Shown piece by piece: positions 1 to 8,883 of a stretch of 64,000 bases of DNA (position 1 is the stretch's first letter; each line of letters opens with the position of its first letter). Under the pieces are notes generated by a model. That model had not been told where the DNA came from. It saw only the letters and a list, made by a program, of their open reading frames with translations, and ran no database searches. A program made the position numbers and the translations under genes. The DNA lies in the NCBI RefSeq assembly GCF_000192745.1, contig NC_015259.1:557001-621000 (forward strand), given 5' to 3'. Origin of the DNA: Polymorphum gilvum SL003B-26A1 (lineage in GTDB: Bacteria > Pseudomonadota > Alphaproteobacteria > Rhizobiales > Stappiaceae).

Positions 1-807
1 GCCGACTGGATCGGTCGCTCGGAACAGGCCGAAGAAGTGCTCGGCGAGGGGCTGGTCGAGCGCTTCAGGGCGATGCTCGCCGGCACCCTGTGGGAGGCGG
101 GCGAGGGAGCGCCACTCGGCATCCACTGGTGTCTTGCGCCGCCGGCCGTTGCACCCGAGCTACTCGCCCGCGACGGTCATCCCAGGCGCGACAGCGGCCC
201 CGGCAGCTTCCTGCCGCCGATCCCGCTGCCCGCGCGCATGTGGGCGGGTGGGGAAATCCGTTTTCTCGCGCCGGTGCCGATCGGGGCGAGGATCGTGCGG
301 CGGTCCCGCATCGCCGGCATCTCGTCGAAGGAGGGGCGAACCGGGCCGCTCGTGTTCGTCGCCGTCGACCACGTGTTCGATGCCGGCGGCGAAGCGCTGA
401 TCAGCGAGCGCCAGGACATCGTCTACAAGGCGGCGCCCGCGCCGGGCAACACGCCAGCCTATGCCCCGGACGCCCAGATGCCCCGAGACGGCATCCGTCT
501 CGGGCCGGTTACGCTGTTCCGCTACTCGGCCCTGACCTTCAACGGACATCGGATCCACTACGACGCGGACTATTGCCGGAAGGAGGAAGCCTATCCGGCC
601 TGTGTGGTCCATGGCCCGCTGCAGGCGACATTGCTGATGAACCGGGCGGCCCAGATCCTCGGCCGCAGCCCCGTGGTCTTTTCCTATCGCGGCCTTGCAC
701 CGTGTTTCGTCGACGAACCGCTGCGCATCGCGGACGGTCCGGAGGACGGCACGGTCCTGATCGAAGCGCCGGACGGGCGCATCACCATGACGGCGGAATT
801 CCGCTGA
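1..807 (+). CDS. MaoC/FAS1-like CoA hydratase, 5' end outside window
   Basis: Member of the family that includes mesaconyl-C4-CoA and itaconyl-CoA hydratases, which add or remove water on short acyl-CoA thioesters in the cytosol. The frame is open from base 1 and begins ADWIGRSE, an N-terminal motif of this family, so only a few residues are probably missing; 268 are visible. The N-terminal half is a FAS1-type dehydratase region. The C-terminal half carries FNGHRIHYD followed by YPACVVHGP, the hot-dog-fold hydratase signature. A GTG at 37 could start a shorter protein but would remove the conserved start. It faces the AraC gene convergently. With the 3-hydroxyacyl-CoA dehydrogenase and acyl-CoA synthetase downstream it could supply the hydration step of one degradation route. 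The exact substrate is unknown. Confidence 0.75.
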   Translation, partial: ADWIGRSEQAEEVLGEGLVERFRAMLAGTLWEAGEGAPLGIHWCLAPPAVAPELLARDGHPRRDSGPGSFLPPIPLPARMWAGGEIRFLAPVPIGARIVRRSRIAGISSKEGRTGPLVFVAVDHVFDAGGEALISERQDIVYKAAPAPGNTPAYAPDAQMPRDGIRLGPVTLFRYSALTFNGHRIHYDADYCRKEEAYPACVVHGPLQATLLMNRAAQILGRSPVVFSYRGLAPCFVDEPLRIADGPEDGTVLIEAPDGRITMTAEFR

Positions 808-852
808 GGCGGATCGTGCCAGAGCTTTGACTGCTGGGCCTCGACCGGAACC

Positions 853-1812
853 TTACAAGCGGCTCGGGGCGACGCCGAAGGCGGCCTTGAACTGGCGCGA
901 GAACTCGCTTGAGCTGGTAAAGCCGCAGGCATAGGCGATGCGGGTCAGCGGCTGGTTGGCAGGGTTGGTTTCGATCATGCCGCGCGCCGCCTCGAGCCGG
1001 CGATTGCGCAACCGCTCCATCACGGTCTCACCGTTCGAAAACACCTTGTAGAGATAGCTGCGGGAGATGCCGCAGGCCGCCGCGATCCGCTCCGGGGTCA
1101 GCGCGGCGTCGCGGAAATGGGCGTCCAGATAAGCGATGACGCGGGCGCGCACGGACTGCACGGCCAGGCTGTCGTCGGACGACGTGCCGCCTGAGACCAG
1201 GAAGAAGGCCACGGTATCGAGCATCTGGCTGGTCATGAACTGGACCGAGCGCTCGTCGAGGTCGTCGACGTGACGCAGCAGCTCGACGATGAGACGCTGC
1301 ATCATGTGGTAGATCGCGTCCGGCTGGACGATCGCGCGCGCCAGGATGTCGGTCTTCCGGCCGAGCCGGTGCTCGAGCGCTGACAGCGGGATCTTGATGT
1401 TGAAGGTCGAATATTCCTCGGCGACCTTGAGCCTGGCGGCGAGCCCGTTGTTGAGCAGATAGACGTTGCGGGGCATCAGCCGGGTCCCCGCCTCGCCGAT
1501 CTCGATCTCGGCATGGCCGCTTTCGGGGAAAGACAGCGAGTAGAACGGTTCCGGGTCGCGCCCGCGCCGCGCCCGTGCGCGCTCGAACTGCTGGTTGCCG
1601 AAGACGATCCGGTTGAAGGTCAGTTCGCCGACCTTGCGGCTGTGCAGGCTGCCGGTGATCCGGTTGCCGCGCACGGCGCGCAGGTTCTCCGCACCCCACA
1701 GGGCGCCGAACACCGTCCGCCAGTGGTCGGCCTGGTGCCGGTCGCCGACCGTGTCCGTCGCCCCCACCAGGGGCAGCAGGTCCGCCTTGAGATCCGCCAC
1801 GCCGTCGCTCAT
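853..1812 (-). CDS. AraC-family transcriptional regulator
   Basis: A 319-residue protein with the two-domain layout of AraC activators. The N-terminal ~200 residues form an effector-binding region. The C-terminal ~100 residues hold two helix-turn-helix units, the first around AAACGISRSYLYKVF and the second around IAYACGFTSSSEFSRQF, ending GVAPSRL as usual in this family. It is divergent from the TRAP operon across about 260 bp, so it probably controls those genes in response to the imported acid or its CoA ester. That target is inferred from position only; no operator could be identified. Confidence 0.85.
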   Translation of the reverse strand: MSDGVADLKADLLPLVGATDTVGDRHQADHWRTVFGALWGAENLRAVRGNRITGSLHSRKVGELTFNRIVFGNQQFERARARRGRDPEPFYSLSFPESGHAEIEIGEAGTRLMPRNVYLLNNGLAARLKVAEEYSTFNIKIPLSALEHRLGRKTDILARAIVQPDAIYHMMQRLIVELLRHVDDLDERSVQFMTSQMLDTVAFFLVSGGTSSDDSLAVQSVRARVIAYLDAHFRDAALTPERIAAACGISRSYLYKVFSNGETVMERLRNRRLEAARGMIETNPANQPLTRIAYACGFTSSSEFSRQFKAAFGVAPSRL

Positions 1813-2072
1813 CCGATTGCCTCCGAAGTGGACGCTATCACAAGAGAAAGTGGTCTTGAGCGCAAGCCCCTGCGTCGCTCCGCCCCTATCGTCCAGGGTG
1901 AGGAGATACGGGAGGATAGAAAGCCGGGCGGCCGGCGCCGCCGCCGTGCCGACGCATCGCCTGCCCGCCCCGGCAAAAGGCCGCAGGACAAGGCCTGGCC
2001 GTTCGATCCGTTCTCCGCAGGAAGACCAAAGTGCGCCCGCCGGGCGAGCGCAGGATGCAAATGGAGGATTGC

Positions 2073-3083
2073 ATGAACCGTTCCGTCGTCTTTGCCCTGG
2101 CCGCGAGCGTCGCGGCCTGGTCGGCCTGCGCCCATGCGCAGACGACCGAGTGGACGCTGGCCTATTTGTCGGTGAAGGGCACCATCTACGAGGAGGTCGC
2201 CCTGGCCATTCCCGAGCGGATCGAGACGGCGACCGGAGGGCGGCTGAAGATCACCGCGAATTCGTCGCTGGTAAAGGGCGACCGACTGCTGGAAAGCGTG
2301 CGCGACGGGCTGGTCGCGATCGCCCTGCCGCTTCCGGGCTACTACAGCGGCACGCAGCCGATGTTCACCGTGCCGAGCCTGCCGGGCATTTCCGAGAGCT
2401 ACGATGACCTGAAGGCGCTGTCGGCGTCCGACTACGGCGCCCGGATCCGTGTCCTCTATCACGACACCTACAACGCCACCCAGCTGATGGAGACGGCGTT
2501 CTGCCCGCAGACGCTGTTTTCCACCAAGCCGATCACGACGGTCGAGGAATGGTCGGGCAAGAAGCTGCGGGTCAACAACCGCGGCACCGGCCTGGTCGGT
2601 GCCGAGCTCGGCGCCATCAGCGTGTCGCTGTCGGCGGGCGAGGTGCTGCCGGCGCTCGAACGCGGCGTCATCGACGGCGTCATCACCGACACCTGCTGGG
2701 CTCATGGCGCCGGCTTCGGTTCGGTGATCTCGCACGCCTCCGACTGGCGCCTGGGCAGCGTGGCGCCTTCGCCCGTGCTGGTCAACAACGAGGCCTGGGC
2801 GGCGCTGCCCGAGGATGTCCGCGCTCTCGTGGCGGCGGAGTTCGGGAAGATCGAGGCCGATTTCGAAGCCCGGTGGCGGCAGCGCACGGCGGAGATGCCT
2901 GCGCTGTGGCGTGCGGCCGGCATCGCCTATGCCGAGATCTCCGATGCGGAGATGGCGCGGGTCTATGCCGACGCCGTGCAGGCGCCCGTCCTGGCTGTAT
3001 GGAAGGCGGACATGGAGCGCGCCGGCCTCGATGCCGACGCGGTCCTGCAGGTGGCGAGGGCAGCGGTCGGGGCCACGCGATGA
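2073..3083 (+). CDS. TRAP transporter substrate-binding protein (DctP family)
   Basis: Periplasmic receptor of a TRAP importer, 336 residues. I chose the ATG at 2073 because it is preceded by GGAG and starts directly with a Sec signal peptide (MNRSVVFALAAS, cleavage after AHA); the upstream GTG at 2031 would bury the signal. The mature part shows DctP-family features, including the region around VKGDRLLESVRDG and the segment SGKKLRVNNRGTG that precedes the carboxylate-binding arginine region. The stop overlaps the next start as ATGA, so it is translationally coupled to the membrane component. The ligand is probably an organic acid; nothing in the sequence fixes which one. Confidence 0.85.
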   Translation: MNRSVVFALAASVAAWSACAHAQTTEWTLAYLSVKGTIYEEVALAIPERIETATGGRLKITANSSLVKGDRLLESVRDGLVAIALPLPGYYSGTQPMFTVPSLPGISESYDDLKALSASDYGARIRVLYHDTYNATQLMETAFCPQTLFSTKPITTVEEWSGKKLRVNNRGTGLVGAELGAISVSLSAGEVLPALERGVIDGVITDTCWAHGAGFGSVISHASDWRLGSVAPSPVLVNNEAWAALPEDVRALVAAEFGKIEADFEARWRQRTAEMPALWRAAGIAYAEISDAEMARVYADAVQAPVLAVWKADMERAGLDADAVLQVARAAVGATR

Positions 3084-5098
3084 ACCTTGCAGCGGACAGC
3101 CTGTCGAGGGCCCGCGCGCCCTCGACACTGCCGGCCCTGGTCACCGCCGGCTCGCGCCTCCTCGGCCTGCTCGGCGTGCTGGCGATGCTCGCCAGCGTGA
3201 TCATCGAGGTGGTCGGCCGCAGCTTCCTCGGTCATGCCACCATCTGGGTGACGGAGGTCACGACCTATCTGGTCGTTGCCATCACCTTCGTCGGCGCGCC
3301 CTTCGTCGTCAGCCGGAACGCCAACGTGCGGGTCGATCTCGTGCTCGACCGCCTGTCGCCGGAACGTCGCGATGCCGTGCTCAAGGCCCTGTCGTGGCTT
3401 TCGGTGTTCGTTGCGCTCACGGTGCTGTGGAAGGTCACGGGCTTGTGGGCGGAAAACCTCAAGAGCGGGACCCGCAGCTGGAGCCTGCTCAACACGCCGC
3501 TCTGGATCCCCCAGAGTGCCGTCGTCGTCGGTCTGACCGGCGTCGTGATCGCGCTAGCTGGATCCGCCGCGTCCCGATCCGGCCTGGCTGGATACGGTCC
3601 GCTCGCCGCCGCGCTGCTGTTCGCCATTCTGGGCGGGACCGGCCTGGTGTCCGCCGGCCTGTCGCCGCACCTGTGGGTGCTGGTACTGGCCGGCCTGACC
3701 GGGCTTTCCGCCTACCTCGCCTCGGGCGGCCGGGCCGTGATCGTCGCCGCTTGCGTGACGGGGCCGGCGGTCGGCCTGTTCGTGGCGACGGCGGACATGG
3801 CCCTCGCCTCCCGATCCGCCGCCATGGTCGCGGCGCTGTTCGTCCTTCTGTTCAGCGGCCTGCCGGTCGTCTTCTGCCTGTTTGCCGTCGGGCTCTTCGC
3901 CATGCTGTTCTGGCTGCCGCCGGTCAGTCTCAACGTTATCGGCGAGCGGACCTGGGAAGCGGTCAACACGTTCGAGTTCGCGGCGATTCCGATGTTCGTC
4001 ATGATGGGGGCCGTTCTCGTGCGCAGCAACGCCTCGGGCGAGATGTTCGCGGCCACTCGGCTCGCGATGGGTCGGCTGAAGGGCGGGCTGGCCTATGCCT
4101 CGATCCTCGCCTCGGGAATCTTCGCCGCCGTTTCCGGCTCCAGCTTGGCGACGGCCGCCACGATGGGACGGGTCGCCGGGCCGGAAATGCTGGCCGAGAG
4201 ATACCGCGCGGAACTGGCCTACGGCGTCCTTGCCGCCGGCGGGACGCTGGGCATCCTGATCCCGCCGAGCATCGCGATGATCGTCTACGGTCCGATGGCA
4301 GGGGTGCCGGTCACCGAGCTGTTCATGGCCGGCATCGTTCCCGGCCTGCTGATGATCGCGGCCTTTGCCCTGGTCGTGTTGCTCTGGACGGCGCTCGACG
4401 GCACGGCTGCGCCGGCCGGACAAGGATACGCCCTGCGCGAAAAGCTCCTCGCGCTCAGGGGCGTCGCGCCTTTCCTGGCGCTGATGATCCTGGTCCTTGG
4501 CTCTCTCTACGCCGGCATCGCCACGCCGACCGAGGCCGGCGCCGTGGGCGTCGTCGGCGCGCTCGGCATCAGCCTTGCCCGCGGCACGCTGACCCTGCGC
4601 AGTGTCGTCGGCGCGCTCGAGGAAGCGGCGCTTGCCACGTCATTCCTACTGATGATCGCGGTGGGATCGGCGGTGATGAGCTTTGCGGTCGATTTCCTGT
4701 CGATGCCCCAGGAACTGGTACGCCTCATCACGTGGCTGAACCTGTCGGACATCGGCCTGTTCGTGGCGATCGTCATCCTGTTCCTGATCCTCGGCATGTT
4801 CGTCGAGCCGATCAGCATGGTGCTCATGACCCTGCCGATCCTGCTGCCGGTGATCACGGCTGCGGGCTGGGACCCGCTCTGGTTCGGGATCGTGCTGGTG
4901 ATGCTGGTCGAGATCGGCCTGATCACCCCTCCGGTCGGCATGATCCTCTATGTGCTCGCCGGGGTGTCGGACCAGAAGGTCTCGCTCGGCCGGATTTCGG
5001 TCGGAACCCTGCCCTTCGTCGGCGCCTTCCTCGCCATGGCTCTCCTGTTCTTCGCCATGCCGGAACTGGTCACCTTCCTGCCGGAGCTGGTGCGATGA
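3080..5098 (+). CDS. TRAP transporter fused small and large permease (DctQM)
   Basis: A 672-residue inner-membrane protein that joins the 4-helix DctQ subunit (about residues 15-170) to the 12-helix DctM subunit (about 230-670), with a hydrophobic linker in between. DctM features include FEFAAIPMFVMMGA, the glycine-rich LAAGGTLGILIPPS segment and FVEPISMVLMTLP. The DctM half resembles the Na+/organic acid symport subunit of other TRAP systems. Start codon 3080 overlaps the stop of the binding-protein gene. An upstream in-frame extension to 2549 exists but overlaps dctP and has no coding character. Fusion of Q and M is known in this family. Confidence 0.85.
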   Translation: MNLAADSLSRARAPSTLPALVTAGSRLLGLLGVLAMLASVIIEVVGRSFLGHATIWVTEVTTYLVVAITFVGAPFVVSRNANVRVDLVLDRLSPERRDAVLKALSWLSVFVALTVLWKVTGLWAENLKSGTRSWSLLNTPLWIPQSAVVVGLTGVVIALAGSAASRSGLAGYGPLAAALLFAILGGTGLVSAGLSPHLWVLVLAGLTGLSAYLASGGRAVIVAACVTGPAVGLFVATADMALASRSAAMVAALFVLLFSGLPVVFCLFAVGLFAMLFWLPPVSLNVIGERTWEAVNTFEFAAIPMFVMMGAVLVRSNASGEMFAATRLAMGRLKGGLAYASILASGIFAAVSGSSLATAATMGRVAGPEMLAERYRAELAYGVLAAGGTLGILIPPSIAMIVYGPMAGVPVTELFMAGIVPGLLMIAAFALVVLLWTALDGTAAPAGQGYALREKLLALRGVAPFLALMILVLGSLYAGIATPTEAGAVGVVGALGISLARGTLTLRSVVGALEEAALATSFLLMIAVGSAVMSFAVDFLSMPQELVRLITWLNLSDIGLFVAIVILFLILGMFVEPISMVLMTLPILLPVITAAGWDPLWFGIVLVMLVEIGLITPPVGMILYVLAGVSDQKVSLGRISVGTLPFVGAFLAMALLFFAMPELVTFLPELVR

Positions 5099-6267
5099 CC
5101 GGGGCCGGTGCGACGTTCGCAACCAGTCGGCCGCTCGAAGACTGGCTGTCGGCGGAACGGGAAGCCGGCCGGCTCGCCGGCGCCGTGCTGGAAGTGCGCC
5201 AGGCCGGCAAACCGGTCTGTCTCCGGGCTTTCGGGGCGAAGGATTCGACCGGGTCTGACGCCAAGTGGGAGACCGTCTACTGGATTGCCTCGATGACCAA
5301 GCCGATCGTGTCGGTGGCGGCGATGGCTCTGGTCGAACGCGGGGTTCTCGCGCTCGGCGACGAGGTGCAGTCCTTCATTCCCGGCTTCGGACGGCGCGGC
5401 GTCCTGTGCCGCGACGGCGCGATCATGGAGGCGCTCAGGCCGCCCGTGATCCTCGACCTGCTGACCCATGTTTCGGGCGTCACCTACGGCCAGTTCGGCG
5501 ATGCCGACATCCACGCCCGCTACCTGGAACAAGGGGTCTACGACTTTTTCTCCGACAACGAGCGGATGGCGGACCGGTTGGCCGAACTGCCGCTCCTCCA
5601 CCAGCCCGGCACGGTGTTCGAATACGGCATGTCGACCGATCTGCTCGGCCGGGTGATCGAGGTCGTGACCGGAACGACCCTGGACTGCGCTCTGCAGGAA
5701 CTCGTCCTTGCACCGCTCGGCATGCACAGAACACGGTTCATCCCCGTACTGGGAACGATCGCGGAGCTCCCGCCGTCACCGACGCAACGGGCCCTGGCGC
5801 CGCCGTTCTCGGCCGATCAGACCTGGTTTTCGGGCGGCGGAGGCCTCACCTCGACGGTGTCCGACTACATGTGCTTTGCCGAGATGCTGCGCCTCGGCGG
5901 AGCGCTGGGCGGTACCCGGATCCTGCGCCGCGAAACGGTGGGCCTCATGCTCCAGAATCATCTGCCCGCAGGCATCGGCTACGGTGCCTATACCGGCGCT
6001 CTCGGCATCACGGCGCCCTGGTCCGGGACGGGGCTCGGCTTCGGCCTCGGCCTTGCGGTCAGGACGCGCAGGAGCGCGGACCTGCCCGGCGGTTTGGGCG
6101 AGTTCCTGTGGCCGGGCGTGTCGGGGGCCAATTTCTGGGTCGATCCCGAGAATGCCCTGACCGCCGTGTTCCTGACCCACGCTCCGGAACACCGGGCGCA
6201 GCACCGGATCGGTTTCAGGAAAGCCGTCTACGCGGGACTGGACCAGGACGGACGCCATGCGCTTTGA
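5095..6267 (+). CDS. Serine hydrolase of the class C beta-lactamase family
   Basis: A 390-residue protein of the penicillin-binding-protein-like transpeptidase fold, whose members include esterases and amide hydrolases as well as beta-lactamases. The nucleophile motif SMTK is near residue 66 and the YGM (YxN-like) motif near residue 177. I see no clear KTG box; a glycine-rich FSGGGG segment follows instead. No signal peptide is evident, so it is probably cytosolic, which argues against a beta-lactamase role. The ATG at 5095 overlaps the dctQM stop, putting it in the TRAP operon. I infer that it cleaves an imported ester or amide before CoA activation. Confidence 0.75.
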   Translation: MTGAGATFATSRPLEDWLSAEREAGRLAGAVLEVRQAGKPVCLRAFGAKDSTGSDAKWETVYWIASMTKPIVSVAAMALVERGVLALGDEVQSFIPGFGRRGVLCRDGAIMEALRPPVILDLLTHVSGVTYGQFGDADIHARYLEQGVYDFFSDNERMADRLAELPLLHQPGTVFEYGMSTDLLGRVIEVVTGTTLDCALQELVLAPLGMHRTRFIPVLGTIAELPPSPTQRALAPPFSADQTWFSGGGGLTSTVSDYMCFAEMLRLGGALGGTRILRRETVGLMLQNHLPAGIGYGAYTGALGITAPWSGTGLGFGLGLAVRTRRSADLPGGLGEFLWPGVSGANFWVDPENALTAVFLTHAPEHRAQHRIGFRKAVYAGLDQDGRHAL

Positions 6268-7183
6268 CAAGACCGCCGTCCTGGGGGCGGGCACGATCGG
6301 CATGAGCTGGGCGGCGCTGTTCGCGGCAACGGGCCGCGAGGTCGCGGTATTCGATCCCTCGCCGAACGCCGAACGCCGCGTCCTGTCGACGATCGAGGAG
6401 GTCGCCGACACGCTGCGCGCCCTTGGGTTCTCTCATGCCGGCGAGGCGGACAGGGTCCGCTTCACCGCGGACGCCGCCGCTGCGGTCGAGGGCGCCGGCT
6501 TCGTCCAGGAGAACGTGCCGGAACGCCTGGACCTGAAGCACGGCCTCTATGCCCGGATCGAACCGGTGCTCGGTGCCGATGCCATCGTCGGCAGTTCGAC
6601 ATCGGGACTGAGGCTGTCCGACCTGCAGGACGGCTTTTCCGATCCCGGCCGCCTCGTCCTCGCTCACCCGTTCAACCCGCCGCATCTGGTGCCGCTGGTC
6701 GAACTGATGGCAAACGATCGCACGGACCCGGGCGTGGTCGACACGGCGCAGGCCTTTTACGAGGGCATGGGCAAGGTCTGCGTCCGGCTGCGCAAGGAAG
6801 TTCCCGGGCACATCGCGAACCGGCTGCAGGCCGCGCTCTGGCGCGAGGCGATCCATCTCGCGGTCGAGGGCGTGGCAAGTGTGGAAGATATCGACAAGGC
6901 GGTTGCCTTCGGCCCAGGCCTTCGCTGGGCGGCGATGGGACCGAACACGCTGCTGCATCTGGGCGGCGGGGCCGGCGGCATCCGCGCCTTCTGCGCGCAT
7001 CTTGGCGGCGCGTTCCAGAGCTGGTGGGAGGATCTGGGCGAGCCGCGGTTGACCCCGGACGTCGTCGATGTCCTGGCCGAAGGCGTGCAGGCCATGGTGG
7101 GCGAGACGTCCCCGCAGGAGCTCGCTGCCAGGCGGGACCGGATGATCCTGGCCTGCCTGCTGGCGCACGCCCGTCTTTCGTGA
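6257..7183 (+). CDS. 3-hydroxyacyl-CoA dehydrogenase family protein
   Basis: A 308-residue NAD-dependent dehydrogenase. The Rossmann motif GAGTIG lies at residues 10-15, the catalytic histidine sits in AHPFNPP near residue 137, and NRLQAALWREA starts the C-terminal helical domain of the family. It could oxidise a 3-hydroxyacyl-CoA, or a free hydroxy acid as in the L-carnitine dehydrogenase branch, which has the same size and motifs. Its start lies 11 nt inside the serine hydrolase gene, indicating one operon. A CoA ligase is immediately downstream, which favours a CoA-ester substrate; that is inference. Confidence 0.8.
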   Translation: MRFDKTAVLGAGTIGMSWAALFAATGREVAVFDPSPNAERRVLSTIEEVADTLRALGFSHAGEADRVRFTADAAAAVEGAGFVQENVPERLDLKHGLYARIEPVLGADAIVGSSTSGLRLSDLQDGFSDPGRLVLAHPFNPPHLVPLVELMANDRTDPGVVDTAQAFYEGMGKVCVRLRKEVPGHIANRLQAALWREAIHLAVEGVASVEDIDKAVAFGPGLRWAAMGPNTLLHLGGGAGGIRAFCAHLGGAFQSWWEDLGEPRLTPDVVDVLAEGVQAMVGETSPQELAARRDRMILACLLAHARLS

Positions 7184-7209
7184 CTGGTCATGACAATGCG
7201 AGGAGCGAA

Positions 7210-8859
7210 ATGACCATCGATTCATCCATCTTCGATCGCGATCTCGACGCGTGCGCGGCCAATCACGTCGCGCTGACGCCGCTGAGCTTCATCGCGCGGA
7301 CCGCCGCGATCTACCCCGACCACGTGGCGGTCGTACATGGGCCGGTGCGCCGCACCTGGGCCGAGACCTATGCCCGCACCCGGCGGCTGGCCAGCGCGCT
7401 GGCCGCGCGTGGCCTGGGGCGCGGCGATACCGTTGCCGTGATCGCGGCCAACATTCCGGAGATGTTCGAGGCCCATTTCGGCGTGCCGATGATCGGTGCC
7501 GTGCTCAACACCATCAACACGCGTCTCGACGCTGCGGCGATCGCCTTCATCCTCGACCATGGCGAGGCCAAGGCGGTGCTGGTCGATCCGGAATTCGCGG
7601 ACCTCGCCCGCGCCGCGCTGGAACTGACAAGCGATCCGGACCGGCTGGTGGTCGATATAGAGGATGTCATGGTCGAGGGCGGCAGCCGGCCCAGGGCAGG
7701 AGCGCTGACCTACGAGGCGCTGCTGGCCGAGGGCGATCCGGACTTCGCCTGGACCTGCCCGAGCTCGGAATGGGACGCGATCACGCTCAACTACACGTCG
7801 GGAACAACGGGCAATCCCAAGGGCGTGGTCTACCATCACCGCGGCGCACATCTGAACGCCCTGTCCCAGATCCAGACCTGGAACATGCCGGCGCATTCCG
7901 TCTATCTCTGGACCCTGCCGATGTTCCATTGCAACGGCTGGTGCTTTCCCTGGGCGATCGCCGCCAATGCGGGAACCTCGGTGTGTCTGCGCGCGGTCAG
8001 GGCGGAACCGATCTTCGAGCTGATCGCGGCGGAACGGGTCACCCACTTCTGCGGCGCGCCGATCGTCCTCAACATGCTGGCGCAGAATGCCGCCCTGAAG
8101 ACTTTCGACCACGACGTCAAGGTGATGACGGCCGGCGCCTCGCCGCCCGCCGCCGTGATCGAGGCGATGGAGGCGATGGGCGTCGAGGTGACCCACGTCT
8201 ACGGACTGACCGAGGTGTTCGGCCCCGCGGTCGTCTGCGCCTGGAAATCGGAATGGGACGCGTTGCCCGCCGATCGCCGGGCGCGGCTCAAGGCGCGGCA
8301 GGGGGTCAAGAACACGGCGCTGGCCGAACTTATGGTCGCCGATCCCGGGACCCTGAAGCCGGTGCCGCCGGACGGGCGAACCATCGGCGAGATCTTCATG
8401 CGCGGCAACAATGTCATGCGCGGCTACCTGAAAAACCCCGCGGCCACGGCAGAAGCCTTCCGCGGCGGCTGGTTCGCCTCGGGCGACCTGGGCGTCATGC
8501 ACCCTGATGGCTATGTCGAGCTGAAGGACCGCTCCAAGGACATCATCATCTCCGGTGGCGAGAATATCTCTTCGGTCGAGGTCGAGGACGTGCTCTACCG
8601 CCATCCGGCGGTGCTGGAGGCCGCCGTTGTGGCACGGCCGGACCCCAAATGGGGCGAAAGCCCCTGCGCCTTCGTCGAGCTGAAGCCGGGCAGGGCGGCC
8701 AGCGAGAGTGACATCATCGCCTTCTGCCGCGCGCATATGGCGCATTTCAAGGCGCCCAGGACGGTGGTCTTCGGGGCGTTGCCGAAGACGTCGACCGGCA
8801 AGATCCAGAAGTTCGTCCTGCGCGACGCGGCGAGGACGCTGGGCGATGCTGCCGGGTGA
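7210..8859 (+). CDS. Acyl-CoA synthetase (AMP-binding family)
   Basis: A 549-residue ATP-dependent ligase that activates a carboxylic acid to its CoA thioester by way of an acyl-AMP. The P-loop-like motif YTSGTTGNPKG is near residue 195, YGLTEVFGP is the A5 motif, DRSKDIIISGGENIS the A8 hinge, and TSTGKIQKF holds the catalytic lysine close to the C-terminus. It resembles the medium-chain or 3-methylmercaptopropionyl-CoA ligase-like branch (names from family knowledge). I chose the ATG at 7210 because GGAG precedes it closely; the longer frame overlaps the dehydrogenase. It is the last gene of the TRAP operon and converges on the sensor kinase gene. Confidence 0.85.
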   Translation: MTIDSSIFDRDLDACAANHVALTPLSFIARTAAIYPDHVAVVHGPVRRTWAETYARTRRLASALAARGLGRGDTVAVIAANIPEMFEAHFGVPMIGAVLNTINTRLDAAAIAFILDHGEAKAVLVDPEFADLARAALELTSDPDRLVVDIEDVMVEGGSRPRAGALTYEALLAEGDPDFAWTCPSSEWDAITLNYTSGTTGNPKGVVYHHRGAHLNALSQIQTWNMPAHSVYLWTLPMFHCNGWCFPWAIAANAGTSVCLRAVRAEPIFELIAAERVTHFCGAPIVLNMLAQNAALKTFDHDVKVMTAGASPPAAVIEAMEAMGVEVTHVYGLTEVFGPAVVCAWKSEWDALPADRRARLKARQGVKNTALAELMVADPGTLKPVPPDGRTIGEIFMRGNNVMRGYLKNPAATAEAFRGGWFASGDLGVMHPDGYVELKDRSKDIIISGGENISSVEVEDVLYRHPAVLEAAVVARPDPKWGESPCAFVELKPGRAASESDIIAFCRAHMAHFKAPRTVVFGALPKTSTGKIQKFVLRDAARTLGDAAG

Positions 8860-8883
8860 AGCTGCCGGGCGATGGGGCCTGCG

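Noticed and set aside
2549-3079. Upstream in-frame extension of the fused DctQM protein
   Set aside because: It runs entirely inside the dctP gene and lacks coding character; the ATG at 3080 overlaps the dctP stop in the standard ATGA manner.
5095-6267. Naming the serine hydrolase as an antibiotic-resistance beta-lactamase
   Set aside because: No signal peptide, no clear KTG box, and it lies in a catabolic TRAP operon.
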